Shown here one piece after another: positions 18,257 through 28,466 of a DNA stretch of 64,000 bases. The position numbers were made by a program, and so were the translations under genes. The notes under the pieces are model-generated. The model was not told the origin of the DNA. It saw only the letters and a list, made by a program, of their open reading frames with translations, and did not search any database. Source of the DNA: Variovorax saccharolyticus (GTDB lineage Bacteria > Pseudomonadota > Gammaproteobacteria > Burkholderiales > Burkholderiaceae_C); NCBI RefSeq assembly GCF_030316765.1, contig NZ_JASZYT010000008.1, forward strand, positions 124,001 through 188,000. Reading direction: 5' to 3'. Each line of letters begins with the position of its first letter. The stretch's first letter is position 1.

Positions 18257-18331
18257 TGGTGCCCTCGACAGGAATCGAACCTGTATCTGAGTCTTAGGAG
18301 GACCCCGTTCTATCCATTGAACTACGAGGAC
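18257..18331 (-). tRNA. tRNA-Arg (anticodon CCU)
   Basis: Read on the minus strand, a complete cloverleaf: acceptor GTCCTCG pairs with CGAGGGC, the D-arm lies between GTTC and GAAC, the anticodon stem GGGTC/GACTC encloses loop CTCCTAA (anticodon CCT), the T-arm contains TTCGATT, and the 3' CCA is encoded. It decodes AGG, a rare codon in this high-GC genome. The 75-nt gene sits alone between the small secreted protein gene and tamB. No integrase or attachment-site duplication is visible beside it. Confidence 0.97.
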
Positions 18332-18357
18332 GAGAGCGGGAGCGACTTTACCAGTTC

Positions 18358-18381
18358 GCTCGCCCCTGCCTGGGGGCGAGC
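18358..18381. other. GC-rich hairpin between tamB stop and tRNA-Arg
   Basis: GCTCGCCCC (18358-18366) and GGGGCGAGC (18373-18381) form a perfect 9-bp stem with a 6-nt loop, 6 bp past the tamB stop. No T-run follows on either strand, so it may be a processing or stability element, or a weak terminator. Confidence 0.45.
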
Positions 18382-18386
18382 AACAC

Positions 18387-21300
18387 CTAATCGAACTGGA
18401 CCGTGTAGATCAGGTCGACCGCGCTCTGCTGGCCCGCCTGCGCTCGCAGCGTCAGCCGCCGCGTGAGGTCGTAGAAGATGAAGAAGGTGCCGAGCGTGCC
18501 GCCCAGGCTGCGCTCGTAGGTGATGTAGAAATCCCGCGCCACGCGCTTGCCGACGGTGACCGTGGACTCGCGCACGTCGCCGCCGCTGCCCGGGCCCTTG
18601 AAACCGATCTCGTCGAGTCCGAAGCGGCTCGCCAGCCCGCCTCCCGTGTTGCCGCCGAGCCCCCCGAGCAGCGCCAGCGCGGCCTGCTGGATCAGCACCG
18701 ACTCGCCGCCGCTGGTGGCCGAGGCCCGTCCCAGCACCAGCCAGGAAAGCGTTTCCTGGTCCGACAGCTGCGGCTCCGAATAGAGCCGCACGCGCGGCGA
18801 CTGCGCCGTGCCGGTGATGGCGACGCCGGCGCGCTGCGAGATGTTCGGCCGGATCGCCAGGATGTCGAGCTGCGGATTGTCGAAGGGGCCGTTGAAGCGC
18901 GCCACGCCGGTCTCGATGTTGAGCGCCTGCCCATAGGCGCGGTACTGGCCGGCCACGGTCCGGATCTCGCCCGTGATGCGCGGCGGTGCGCTCAGCGAGG
19001 TGCTCCGGATGTCGAGCTTGCCGGCCAGCCGGGTCGTGATGCCGCGCCCCTGGACCGCGAAGTCGCTGCCGAGGTCGAAAGACACTGCGATGTCCGGCGG
19101 CTTGGCGGTCTGCGCCCGGGCCATCTCGTTCTTGTCGGCCGCCTCCAGCCGCTTTGCCTCCTCGGCCGCCTCGCGGTCGCGCGCCGCCGAGCGGATGACG
19201 ACGTCGCTGCCCAGGCTGGGCGCGGTCTGGTCGGGCAGGATGATGACCGCCCGGTCGGTCTTGATGTCGCCCCGCACCGTGAGCTGTCCGCCGGCAAGTC
19301 GGGCCTGCAGGTCACCCGACAGCGTGACCTGCCGATCGGCGCGTACCAGCACGCGCAGCGAGCGCAGCTGGGCCTGGAGCGACATCCGGATGCCGCTGCC
19401 GGCGCCGTCGGCCGGTGCGGCGCCCCAGGCCAGCTCGCCCTTCGCCGACAGCGTGCCGCCGTCGCGCGCGGCCTCGCTGGCCGCGGTGCTTAGGTTGCCG
19501 CTCTGGCCCGGGATGCGCGTCTGCGCGCCGGCGCCGCCCTTGAGCGTGAATTCGGTGACCTCGACCCGGTTGCCGGCCAGCGTGGCACGCAACTGCCCGT
19601 CGCGCAGGTCCAGCCCCTCGACCAGCGCCCGAACGGCCAGCTGGTTGGCGCCCAGCGTGCCGTTCCAGCGCGGATCGTTGCGGCTGCCGGCCAGCGTGGC
19701 GTCGGCTTCCAGCGTGCCGGCCATCCGCCAGCCCGGCGGCGCCAGCATGGACCAGACGCCCAGGTTCGGCATCCGCGCCGTGACGCGGCCGGCCAGCGGT
19801 GCGTCCTCGGCCCACTGCCAGCCGCCCTGGCGCTGCTGCATCCGCGTGCTGGCCTCCACCCGGATCTCGCCGGCGCGCTCGCTGTCCCAGGCCAGGTTGG
19901 CGCGCACGGTATCGCCCTCGGCGTCGAGCGTGAGTTCGGCGCGGCGCAGTCCCGCCGGCGTGCTGGCGCCGGGGCCGGCGGCATCCATGGTGCGCTCGCT
20001 GGCCGTGCCGGTGCCGTGGCTCTTGATGCGCGTCACCAGCGCGGCCTCGCCGGCCTGCACCCGCAGGTCGCCGCTCTCGCGCACCAGGCGGGCCTTGGCG
20101 CGCAGCGTGTCGCCGGCGTCGATGTCCCAGTCGCCGTTGAACAGCAGGTCGCCGCTGAAGCCCACCTGCGCCAGCGCGTCGCCATTGCCCAGCAGTTCCG
20201 CCCAGGCCATCGGCAGGTCCTGCAGCCGGCCCTTGGACTGCAGGCGGAAGGCGCGCCGCGCCTCGCTGCCGGTGCGGCTGAAGCGCAGCGGCTGCCAGTC
20301 GATCTTCACCGTGCCCGGCGCCGGACCCTTGAGCGTGGCCGCCGCGGCCGAGGCTTCGACGTCGAGTCGAGGATTGGCGCCTGCGGCCGTGCGCACCTGG
20401 GCGCTGACCGGGCTGCGCAGTTCCAGCACCCACGGCGCGGCGTCCGGCCGCGCGCTGTCGAGCACCTGGACCCGCAAGTTGGCGAGGGTCGCGTTCCACT
20501 GGTTCGGTCGCTCGATGCCGCCGCTGGCCCGGCTGTCGAGCCCGATCTTGCGGCTGTCGGTGACGGCCTCGCCCTTGAGGGCGAGTGTGGCTCGCGCGAG
20601 GCTGCCGGACAGCTCGGCGCGGACGCCGTTCAACTGGACATCGCTGGATTTGCCGGCCTCGGAGGACGGCAGCTTCAGGTCCAGCCTGGGCACCGTCAAC
20701 GTGGCCTGCAGCGTGGGCTCGGCGCTGCCGCGCGGGGCCGGTTCGTTGGCGTTCTGGAGCCGCCGCCGGACCGCCTCCCAGCCGCCCCTCCAGCCGGCGT
20801 CGAGACGCGCGCTGCCCTGCATCTGCATGCCGGCGAAGGCGGCCTCGAGCCCGGGCAGCTCCTCGACCCAGCGCTGCAGCGCCGCCGCATCCTCGATGCG
20901 GACCTGGGTGTCGCCGCCGCCCGTGGCCGGTGCGATGCGGCCGTCGACGAGCGCGGTGGCGCCCGGCACGACGAGGTTCAGCCGGCCGCTGGCGGCCTGG
21001 TCATCGAGCCGCAGCTGCAGCCGGCCGTCCAGGCTGGCGCGGTGCGCCTCGATGCGCAGGCTGCGCAGGTCCAGCACCTGATCCTGCCACTGGCCCTTGG
21101 CGAGCGCGCGCTCCAGCCGCAGGCCCTGCAACTCGCCGCTTGCTCCGGCACCGCCCTGGGCCTGCAGCGCGACATCGAACTGCAGGGCCTCGCCGGCCTG
21201 TTCGGCCAGGATCCGGCCGTTCACCGGGGCGCCGTCGAGCTGCGTATGGAGCGCACCCGGCTTGACCCCGCGCACGTTGGCGTCGAGCTTCCAGGGCGCC

Positions 21301-22457
21301 GGTGCCGGGCTCCAGCTGCCCTTCGCATCGATGCGGCCGCCGCCGGCGCGCAGGCTCGCTTCCGGGAAGGTCCAGCTGCTGCCGTCGAAGCGGGCCTGGA
21401 CGTCGAGCTGCTCGACCGGCAGCTTCGCCTCGTCCCACGGGCCCGGCAGCGCATTGCGGACCTGGGCGCCGGCCTGCCAGAGCTGCTCGCCGGCGGTCGC
21501 CGTCGGATCGGGGCCGGCCTGGATCTCGCCGCTCAGCAGCGTGGCGGGGGCGGCGGGCCACAGGGTGGCCAGGTCGATGTTGGACAGCTCGGCCTTGGCG
21601 TCGATCACCGGCTGCGGCTGCCAGGGCGCCAGGTTGGCCTGCAGCTGTGCCCGCATCGGCTGCTCGGCGCTGGCGTCGACCGGGTTGAGCTCGGCCGCCA
21701 CCGCGAGGCGCGCATCCGTGCCGGCCAGCGTGCCCTTGACGCTGGCCTCGGCCCGCACGTCGAGGCTGCGATCCTGCGCCAGCAGCGCACGCACCCGGCC
21801 GTTCAGCGTGGCGTCGATCGCCATCGGCGCCGGCCCCTGCAGGCGAAGCCGGGCGCCGTAGTGGCCATCGGCGATATCGACGCCCTCGATCTCCAGCTGG
21901 TGGTGCGCGTCGCTGTAGCGGTAGCTGCCTTCCAGCTTCGTCGCCTGCAGGGCCGGCGGACCGGCCCAGCGCAGGTCGTCGATCTGGAAGGGCAGCTCGA
22001 CGTCGATCGGCAGCACGATCTGCTCGAGCGCTTCGACCGGCTTGCTCTCGGCGGTCGGCCGGGGCTCGATCAGCACTTGCGCCGCATGGACCTCGCCGAG
22101 CTGGACCCGGCGCCGCAGCAGCGGCGCGAGCTGCCAGCCGATGCGGGCGTCCCGGACCTCGACCGCGAGGCTCTCGCTCTCCCAGCGCAGCCAGCCGATG
22201 CGCCCGCCGGCGCGCAGCGAGCCGGTCACGTCGCGGCTTTCCAGCGTCTGGCCGGCCGGCAGGTAGCGTGCGGTGCGCGCCAGCGCGAAGGCCAGCGACT
22301 GGTCCGAGCCCAGCCACCACCAGGCGCCGGCGCCGAGCAGCAGCACCAGCGCCAGCAGGCCCGTGACGCCCCATGCCAGCGTGCGCAAGGCGCGCCGCCC
22401 GCGCGAGCGCGGCGGCGCTGCCGCGGGATGGGTTTCGGTGTGGTCTTCGGGGGTCAT
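18387..22457 (-). CDS. tamB: Translocation and assembly module subunit TamB (AsmA-like/DUF490)
   Basis: 1356 residues. After a ~25-residue Arg-rich cytoplasmic start there is one TM helix (LAWGVTGLLALVLLLGAGAWWWLG, about residues 29-52), then a very long periplasmic beta-rich repeat region, and the conserved C-terminal DUF490 domain (about 1000-1356) with PRITGEIRTVAGQYRAYGQ, ISQRAGVAITG, SWLVLGR and YERSLGGTLGTFFIFYDLTRR, ending LIYTVQFD. TamB bridges the inner membrane to TamA and takes part in outer-membrane protein insertion and phospholipid transport. The ATG directly abuts the tamA stop with no spacer, so expression is coupled. Confidence 0.95.
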   Translation of the reverse strand: MTPEDHTETHPAAAPPRSRGRRALRTLAWGVTGLLALVLLLGAGAWWWLGSDQSLAFALARTARYLPAGQTLESRDVTGSLRAGGRIGWLRWESESLAVEVRDARIGWQLAPLLRRRVQLGEVHAAQVLIEPRPTAESKPVEALEQIVLPIDVELPFQIDDLRWAGPPALQATKLEGSYRYSDAHHQLEIEGVDIADGHYGARLRLQGPAPMAIDATLNGRVRALLAQDRSLDVRAEASVKGTLAGTDARLAVAAELNPVDASAEQPMRAQLQANLAPWQPQPVIDAKAELSNIDLATLWPAAPATLLSGEIQAGPDPTATAGEQLWQAGAQVRNALPGPWDEAKLPVEQLDVQARFDGSSWTFPEASLRAGGGRIDAKGSWSPAPAPWKLDANVRGVKPGALHTQLDGAPVNGRILAEQAGEALQFDVALQAQGGAGASGELQGLRLERALAKGQWQDQVLDLRSLRIEAHRASLDGRLQLRLDDQAASGRLNLVVPGATALVDGRIAPATGGGDTQVRIEDAAALQRWVEELPGLEAAFAGMQMQGSARLDAGWRGGWEAVRRRLQNANEPAPRGSAEPTLQATLTVPRLDLKLPSSEAGKSSDVQLNGVRAELSGSLARATLALKGEAVTDSRKIGLDSRASGGIERPNQWNATLANLRVQVLDSARPDAAPWVLELRSPVSAQVRTAAGANPRLDVEASAAAATLKGPAPGTVKIDWQPLRFSRTGSEARRAFRLQSKGRLQDLPMAWAELLGNGDALAQVGFSGDLLFNGDWDIDAGDTLRAKARLVRESGDLRVQAGEAALVTRIKSHGTGTASERTMDAAGPGASTPAGLRRAELTLDAEGDTVRANLAWDSERAGEIRVEASTRMQQRQGGWQWAEDAPLAGRVTARMPNLGVWSMLAPPGWRMAGTLEADATLAGSRNDPRWNGTLGANQLAVRALVEGLDLRDGQLRATLAGNRVEVTEFTLKGGAGAQTRIPGQSGNLSTAASEAARDGGTLSAKGELAWGAAPADGAGSGIRMSLQAQLRSLRVLVRADRQVTLSGDLQARLAGGQLTVRGDIKTDRAVIILPDQTAPSLGSDVVIRSAARDREAAEEAKRLEAADKNEMARAQTAKPPDIAVSFDLGSDFAVQGRGITTRLAGKLDIRSTSLSAPPRITGEIRTVAGQYRAYGQALNIETGVARFNGPFDNPQLDILAIRPNISQRAGVAITGTAQSPRVRLYSEPQLSDQETLSWLVLGRASATSGGESVLIQQAALALLGGLGGNTGGGLASRFGLDEIGFKGPGSGGDVRESTVTVGKRVARDFYITYERSLGGTLGTFFIFYDLTRRLTLRAQAGQQSAVDLIYTVQFD

Positions 22458-24344
22458 CTAGAAGGTGAAGCCGAGTCGAACGTGAAGGCGGAACTTGTGG
22501 ACCTGGACTCCGTAGGCCAGGTCGATCTGCACCGGGCCGATCGGGCTGGCCCAGCGCCCGCCGAAGCCCACCCCGACCTTCGGCTCCATGTCGCCGGGCC
22601 GGTCGGCCACGGCGCCGACGTCGACGAAGACCGCGCTCTCCCAGGCGGTCAGCTGGCCGTCATAGACGAAGGGGCGCTGCCATTCGACGCTGGCGACGCC
22701 GAGGTAGCGGCCGGCGATCACCTGGCCGTCGGGCTTGACCGCTCCGATCGTGCGGTAGCCGTAGCCGCGCACCGTGGTGTCGCCGCCGGTGAGGAAGTTC
22801 AGGGTCGAGGGGATCTGGGCCCGGTCGGCGGCGCTGACCGCGCCGGCCTCGGCGCGCAGCTGGATGCGGGCGTTGCGGCTCTGCGTGCGGTCGGCGTTGC
22901 TCACGGTGCCGGCCGGGACGAAGCCCACCCAGCGCACCACGGTGCGCGTGAAGGGCAGTTGCTCCCCGGTCAGCGTGTAGCCGGCGGCCAGTTCGAGTCC
23001 CAAGCCCTGGCCCCGCGTCGGGGCCGCCGCATTGTCGAAGTAGCGCCCGATCCAGCCCCAGTTGAGGGTCAGCGCGGAAGCCGACGGAGGGGGATTGAAG
23101 CCGACGTTCCGCGCGTAGTCGTACTGCAGGAAGTAGCTGCGATCGATGTGGCCGTCGGCCTTGTTGCGGCCGCCGCGCAGTCGACCGCTGTCGACCGTGT
23201 AGCTGCCCGAGACCTCGCTCTTGAGCAGGGCCGAGGTGAAGGTGCGCCATCCGCTGTCGTCGGGGATCGCGCTCCAGTCGGTGCCCAGCGATTGCGTGTC
23301 GCGGTCGAGGGTGAGCTTCGACACCGCGCGCCAGCCGAGCAGCGGCATGTCGTTGTGGGAGTGGTCGATCGACAGGCGCGCGCCGCTGTCGGTGGTGAAG
23401 CCGACGCCCAGCACCACCCGCTGCAGCGGTGCCTCGCGCACCTGGGCGATCACGGGGGCGGCGAGCGGATCGGCGCCGCTGGTGTCCAGGGTCAGGAAGA
23501 CCGAGTCGAAGTAGCCGCTGCTCGCCAGCCGCTGCTGAGCGTCGAGCAACTGCTGCTGGTCGTAGTCGGAGCCGGTGGGCACGCGCGCCAGCCGGCGCAC
23601 GTTGTCGGCGGGGTAGCGCTGGCTGCCGTTCACCACCAGCGGCCCGAAGCGATACGCGGGGCCGGAGCCGTAGGTCGCGCTGAGCTTCGCTTCGCTGCGG
23701 TCGGCATCGATCTCGGCCAGGCTGGTGAGGATGCTGCCGGTCGGATAGCGCCGGGCCGTGAGGCTGCGCAGGGCGGTCGTCTTGGCGTTGTCCCAGGCCT
23801 GCTGGCTGAATGGCTGGCCGGCGCGCAGGGTCCAGCCGGTCCGGATCCCGTCGCGCTGCGATTCCGAGGCGGGGTCTTCGGCGATCGGCCCGCTGAAGTC
23901 GACCTGGACATTGCTCACGTGGGTGATCGGGCCCGGATCGACCGTGATCCTCACTTCGCGCGGCGCCTTGCCGCCGGGCGTGTCCACCAGCTCGAGCGTG
24001 AGGGTCGGCGTGAAGTAGCCGAGGATGTTGAGCAACTCGCGGGCGTTGGCTTCGGCGGCGACCATCAGCCGCGAGATCTCGACCGCGCCGAGATCGTCGA
24101 GCTCGCGGAAGCGCTGGATTTCCAGATGGCGTTCGAGGTGCTCGCGGACCGAGTCGGGGGCCCGCACGTCGACCGTGAAGGCGGCACCGGCCGCCCGACC
24201 CTCGCTCGCTACGGCGCTGGGGGTCGCGTCTGATTCTGCTGCATCCGTCTTGGGCAACAGGCTGCAACCTGACAAAAAGAGAACGGCTGCAAACAAAAAC
24301 GCCGGCAACCACGCCGGCGCATGAGATCGGACCACCCAAAGCAT
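22458..24344 (-). CDS. tamA: Autotransporter assembly factor TamA (Omp85/BamA superfamily)
   Basis: 628 residues. An N-terminal export signal ends in a lipobox-like LSGC (24-27), followed by POTRA-type repeats (for example the segment ARELLNILGYFTPTLTLELV) and a C-terminal Omp85 barrel with VGFGGRWASPIGPVQIDLAYG and a terminal phenylalanine (RLGFTF), the usual BAM recognition signal. It inserts outer-membrane proteins together with TamB, encoded directly downstream. The lipobox is odd because enterobacterial TamA has an ordinary signal peptide. An acidic, low-complexity linker follows the cysteine. Confidence 0.93.
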   Translation of the reverse strand: MLWVVRSHAPAWLPAFLFAAVLFLSGCSLLPKTDAAESDATPSAVASEGRAAGAAFTVDVRAPDSVREHLERHLEIQRFRELDDLGAVEISRLMVAAEANARELLNILGYFTPTLTLELVDTPGGKAPREVRITVDPGPITHVSNVQVDFSGPIAEDPASESQRDGIRTGWTLRAGQPFSQQAWDNAKTTALRSLTARRYPTGSILTSLAEIDADRSEAKLSATYGSGPAYRFGPLVVNGSQRYPADNVRRLARVPTGSDYDQQQLLDAQQRLASSGYFDSVFLTLDTSGADPLAAPVIAQVREAPLQRVVLGVGFTTDSGARLSIDHSHNDMPLLGWRAVSKLTLDRDTQSLGTDWSAIPDDSGWRTFTSALLKSEVSGSYTVDSGRLRGGRNKADGHIDRSYFLQYDYARNVGFNPPPSASALTLNWGWIGRYFDNAAAPTRGQGLGLELAAGYTLTGEQLPFTRTVVRWVGFVPAGTVSNADRTQSRNARIQLRAEAGAVSAADRAQIPSTLNFLTGGDTTVRGYGYRTIGAVKPDGQVIAGRYLGVASVEWQRPFVYDGQLTAWESAVFVDVGAVADRPGDMEPKVGVGFGGRWASPIGPVQIDLAYGVQVHKFRLHVRLGFTF

Positions 24345-24401
24345 GCGGGCATTTTGACAGCATGGTCACGCCCCTCCGGGCGCTTCGGCGCGGCGCCGCG
24401 C

Positions 24402-25319
24402 TCAGCGCCGGATCATCCGCCGGGCCAGGCCCCAGACCAGCGGCGGTGTGAGCATCCGCGCCACCGCCTTGACCCGGTCGGCATGGTGCTTCTGCATGAA
24501 GACGCTGCCCGCCTCCACGCCATGCTGCCGGCCGGCCGGCTCGCTGCTGTAGAAGTACGCGGCCACCGACCGCCGGGGTCGTCCGTCGGCGGCCTGCAGC
24601 GGCTTCGTGTGTCCGTGGAAGCTGTTCGGGCCATGCGGCATCAGGATGGTGCGGCCGAACTCGGGCTGCACGGTCGAGACGCAACGCTTCTTGTCCCAGA
24701 GCTCCAGCGCGGAGCCCCATTCGGGATCCCATCCCTTGTTGAGGTAGGTGATGAACACCATCTCGTTCTTCAAGCCGAGGTGGGGATGGCGGTTGAAGTC
24801 GCGGTGCACGGCGAAGGTCGCGCCGGTGCGGCTCTCGTGCAGGCCGCCGCCGAAGAGCCTGGGATCCGGCAGCAGGTATTGCGCGCCGCTGACCGAGGAC
24901 AGCCATTCGCCGAACCAGCCGGAATTGACGAGGTCGAAGTAGAGCTGCGTGGCCGGGCCCAGCCGGACGTTGAAGGCCGAGCGCCGAAGCCGCTCGTAGC
25001 GGCTGGTGACGTCGGCCCAGCTCGTTTCCGTCTGCATGTCGAACTCTTCGGCCACCAGTTCCAGCAGCGAAGGATGGAACAGGCCGTCGACCACCAGGTG
25101 CTCGAAGGGCTTGGCGGCCTCCAGTTGACGGCGCAAGTCCGCGCGCCGCTCCGCCTCGAGAAATGCCGGGTTGACCAGTTCGGCCAGGGGCAGCCGGACC
25201 CCCCGGATGCACAGGAAATCGCCCTGCGGCTCCAGGCCGGCAAGGGGAAACGGCTTCTGCAGCGGCAGCGGCTGCTCAAGAACCGGCAGTTCGATCGTGT
25301 GCGACAACTGGGCAGACAT
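24402..25319 (-). CDS. 2-oxoglutarate/Fe(II)-dependent oxygenase, prolyl-4-hydroxylase-like
   Basis: 305 residues. The double-stranded beta-helix core is visible: an iron-binding H-x-D in FAVHRDFNRHPHLGLKNEMV (about 180-200), the WGSALELWD strand, a distal His in MPHGPNSFHGHTKPL and a 2OG-binding Arg in RRSVAAYFYSS. Members hydroxylate protein or small-molecule substrates; the substrate here cannot be told. It has no signal peptide, so it acts in the cytoplasm. It lies between the MoxR/VWA operon and tamA on the same strand, 57 bp from tamA, but has an AT-rich upstream region with inverted repeats, suggesting its own promoter. Confidence 0.82.
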   Translation of the reverse strand: MSAQLSHTIELPVLEQPLPLQKPFPLAGLEPQGDFLCIRGVRLPLAELVNPAFLEAERRADLRRQLEAAKPFEHLVVDGLFHPSLLELVAEEFDMQTETSWADVTSRYERLRRSAFNVRLGPATQLYFDLVNSGWFGEWLSSVSGAQYLLPDPRLFGGGLHESRTGATFAVHRDFNRHPHLGLKNEMVFITYLNKGWDPEWGSALELWDKKRCVSTVQPEFGRTILMPHGPNSFHGHTKPLQAADGRPRRSVAAYFYSSEPAGRQHGVEAGSVFMQKHHADRVKAVARMLTPPLVWGLARRMIRR

Positions 25320-25352
25320 GAGCCACTCTTGCCTCGAGGACGTTTTGAATCA

Positions 25353-25393
25353 TTAAGTGTTAACTGTAACTTAAAGATTCACATGCTGCATGT
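25353..25393. promoter_or_regulatory. AT-rich region with inverted repeats upstream of the 2OG oxygenase gene
   Basis: TTAAGT (25353-25358) and ACTTAA (25369-25374) flank a 10-bp spacer containing the palindrome GTTAAC. A second perfect palindrome, ACATGC-T-GCATGT, lies at 25381-25393. This low-GC patch stands out from the coding DNA around it. It is a plausible regulator-binding region for the minus-strand gene starting at 25319. Function inferred only. Confidence 0.4.
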
Positions 25394-25428
25394 TTTTGGC
25401 AGGGTCGCGCGCCTGCCGCGGCGAATCG

Positions 25429-26616
<1,188 letters not shown>

Positions 26617-26622
26617 GGCGAA

Positions 26623-27234
26623 TCACTCCTGGGTGGAAGGGGTGCGGGGCTTGTCCAGCAGGTAGCCCAGCTGGGCCCGCACCTCGGGCCACTCGCCCGC
26701 GCGCAGGCTGTACATCACGGTGTCGCGGATGGTGCCGTCGCGGCGCAGCGCATGGCCGCGGATCACGCCGTCCTTGCGCGCGCCGAGCCGCTCGATCGCG
26801 CGCTGCGAGGCGTGGTTGAAGTTGTCGGTGCGCCAGCCCACCACGTGGCAGCCCAGGGCATCGAAGGCATGCGTGAGCATCAGCAGCTTGCAGGTGGTGT
26901 TGACGTGCGTGCGCTGGCAGCGCCTGGCGTACCAGGTGTAGCCGATCTCCACGCGCTTCACGGCCGGCAGGATGTCGTGGAAGCTGGTGGTGCCGAGCAC
27001 CGTGCCGCTGGCCTCGTCGGTGACCGCGAAGGCGAAGCGGTTGCCGTCCTCGCGCATCTTGAGCGCGTTCTCGATGTAGGTGCGCGTTTCATGCGGTTCG
27101 GGCACCGAGGTGACGCGGATGTTCCAGAGCTCGCCGTCGGCGGCGGCGGCGCGCAGGCCGTCTTCATGGTGCAGCGACAGCGGCACCAGCGTGATGCCGC
27201 GCGACTTGAGCGTGACAGGCTCGACGAATGCCAT
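26623..27234 (-). CDS. GNAT family N-acetyltransferase (RimJ/RimL-like)
   Basis: 203 residues from the ATG at 27234 (MAFVEPVTLKSRGITLVPL). The acetyl-CoA fold shows FAVTDEASGTVLGTTSFHDI, then VEIGYTWYARRCQRTHVNTTCKLLMLTHAF, where the usual R/Q-x-x-G-x-G/A loop is replaced by CQRTHVN as in RimJ/RimL-type members, and W-R-T-D-N-x-N-H-x-S-x-R-A-I-E-R-L-G-A. It would acetylate a protein N-terminus, amino acid or antibiotic; the substrate is unknown. It sits between a small membrane protein gene (2-bp gap) and the VWA gene (6-bp gap), so it is co-transcribed with moxR. Confidence 0.85.
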   Translation of the reverse strand: MAFVEPVTLKSRGITLVPLSLHHEDGLRAAAADGELWNIRVTSVPEPHETRTYIENALKMREDGNRFAFAVTDEASGTVLGTTSFHDILPAVKRVEIGYTWYARRCQRTHVNTTCKLLMLTHAFDALGCHVVGWRTDNFNHASQRAIERLGARKDGVIRGHALRRDGTIRDTVMYSLRAGEWPEVRAQLGYLLDKPRTPSTQE

Positions 27235-27236
27235 CC

Positions 27237-27497
27237 TCAACTCCTGGGATTGCCGTATTTTCGGATGTACCAGGCCCGCGCGAGCTGGGCGCCCCCGCCG
27301 CCGCCGAGGCCGATCAGCAGGATGCCGAAGATCGCGTTGTTGGTGTAGCCGCCGGGGCCGAAGGCGTCCAGCCCGAGCAGCAGCCCGACCCAGCGGCCCA
27401 GCAGCGCGCCGGCGACGAACAGCACCGCCTGCGCCACGCCGAGCAGCATCAACTGCCTTGTCGGGTGCTTGCCGGGTCCTCCGGGCGCTGCGCTCAT
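27237..27497 (-). CDS. Small membrane protein in the MoxR operon, unknown function
   Basis: 86 residues with two predicted membrane helices: LMLLGVAQAVLFVAGALLGRW (about 16-36) and TNNAIFGILLIGLGGGGGAQLA (about 52-73). The cytoplasmic ends are basic and it has a proline-rich start. The ATG overlaps the moxR stop by 4 bp (ATGA) and its stop lies 2 bp before the GNAT start, so translation is tightly coupled. I recognise no named family. It could anchor the MoxR-VWA machinery to the membrane, but that is speculation from gene order. Confidence 0.75.
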   Translation of the reverse strand: MSAAPGGPGKHPTRQLMLLGVAQAVLFVAGALLGRWVGLLLGLDAFGPGGYTNNAIFGILLIGLGGGGGAQLARAWYIRKYGNPRS

Positions 27498-28336
27498 CGA
27501 TTGTTCCGCTGCATGAAGACGAGCTTCTCGAACAGGGTCACGTCCTGCTCGTTCTTGAGCAGCGCGCCGACCAGCGGCGGCACCGCGACCTTGTCGTCCT
27601 TGCTCTGCAGCGCCTCCAGCGGGATGTCCTCGGCCACCAGCAGCTTGAGCCAGTCGAGCAGCTCGGAGGTCGACGGCTTCTTCTTGAGGCCGGGCAGGTT
27701 GCGCACGTCGTAGAAGGTCTTCATCGCGGCCGTGAGCAGCTCCTGCTTGAGGCCCGGGAAGTGCACCGCGACGATGCTCTTCATGGTCTCGGCATCGGGG
27801 AACTTGATGTAGTGGAAGAAGCAGCGGCGCAGGAAGGCGTCGGGGAGTTCCTTCTCGTTATTGGAAGTGATGAACACCACCGGCCGGTGCTTGGCACGGA
27901 CCAGCTCGCGCGTCTCGTAGCAATAGAACTCCATGCGGTCGATTTCGCGCAGCAGGTCGTTCGGGAATTCGATGTCGGCCTTGTCGATCTCGTCGATCAG
28001 GAGCGCCACCGGCTGCTCGGCCGTGAAGGCCTGCCACAGCACGCCCTTGACGATGTAGTTGTGGATGTCCTTGACGCGCTCGTCGCCGAGCTGCGAATCG
28101 CGCAGCCGGCTCACGGCGTCGTATTCGTACAGGCCCTGCTGTGCCTTGGTGGTCGACTTGATGTGCCACTGCAGCAGCGGGAGTTCGAGTGCCTGGGCCA
28201 CTTCCTCGGCCAGCATGGTCTTGCCGGTGCCGGGCTCGCCCTTGACCAGCAGCGGACGCTTGAGCGTGATGGCGGCATTGACCGCGAGCATCAGATCCTG
28301 AGTGGCGACGTAATTGTCTGATCCCTTGAATTTCAT
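27494..28336 (-). CDS. MoxR-family AAA+ ATPase
   Basis: 280 residues from the ATG at 28336. Walker A is VKGEPGTGKTML (about 34-45), Walker B is VALLIDEIDKADIEFPND, sensor 1 is VVFITSNNEKELPDAF and the arginine finger region is LRRCFFHYIKFPD. It is a short MoxR with the C-terminal lid. These ATPases remodel partner proteins together with VWA-domain proteins, here encoded three genes downstream. It is the first gene of a four-gene operon (moxR, membrane protein, GNAT, VWA) in which all junctions overlap or are within 7 bp. Confidence 0.9.
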   Translation of the reverse strand: MKFKGSDNYVATQDLMLAVNAAITLKRPLLVKGEPGTGKTMLAEEVAQALELPLLQWHIKSTTKAQQGLYEYDAVSRLRDSQLGDERVKDIHNYIVKGVLWQAFTAEQPVALLIDEIDKADIEFPNDLLREIDRMEFYCYETRELVRAKHRPVVFITSNNEKELPDAFLRRCFFHYIKFPDAETMKSIVAVHFPGLKQELLTAAMKTFYDVRNLPGLKKKPSTSELLDWLKLLVAEDIPLEALQSKDDKVAVPPLVGALLKNEQDVTLFEKLVFMQRNNR

Positions 28337-28413
28337 GGATTGGATTGGAGCGGAGGGTGGTTGAAAGGACACAACATCGATTCTTCGTCCGCAGGGGCTG
28401 CGAAGAGCCCCCA

Positions 28414-28419
28414 TATAAT
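28414..28419 (+). promoter_or_regulatory. Candidate -10 box upstream of cytochrome c4 gene
   Basis: A perfect TATAAT lies 47 bp before the cytochrome c ATG in an otherwise GC-rich divergent intergenic region (28337-28466). No good -35 at 16-18 bp was found. An AT-rich stretch (aaatgttgatttgaaac) follows. Confidence 0.45.
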
Positions 28420-28466
28420 CAAATGTTGATTTGAAACAAGTTTCTCCACGAGATTGTGCGCGCAAA

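Noticed and set aside
18257..18331. tRNA-Arg as an integration site for a genomic island
   Set aside because: No integrase gene and no repeat of the tRNA 3' end was found in the flanking sequence; tamB and the small secreted gene look native.
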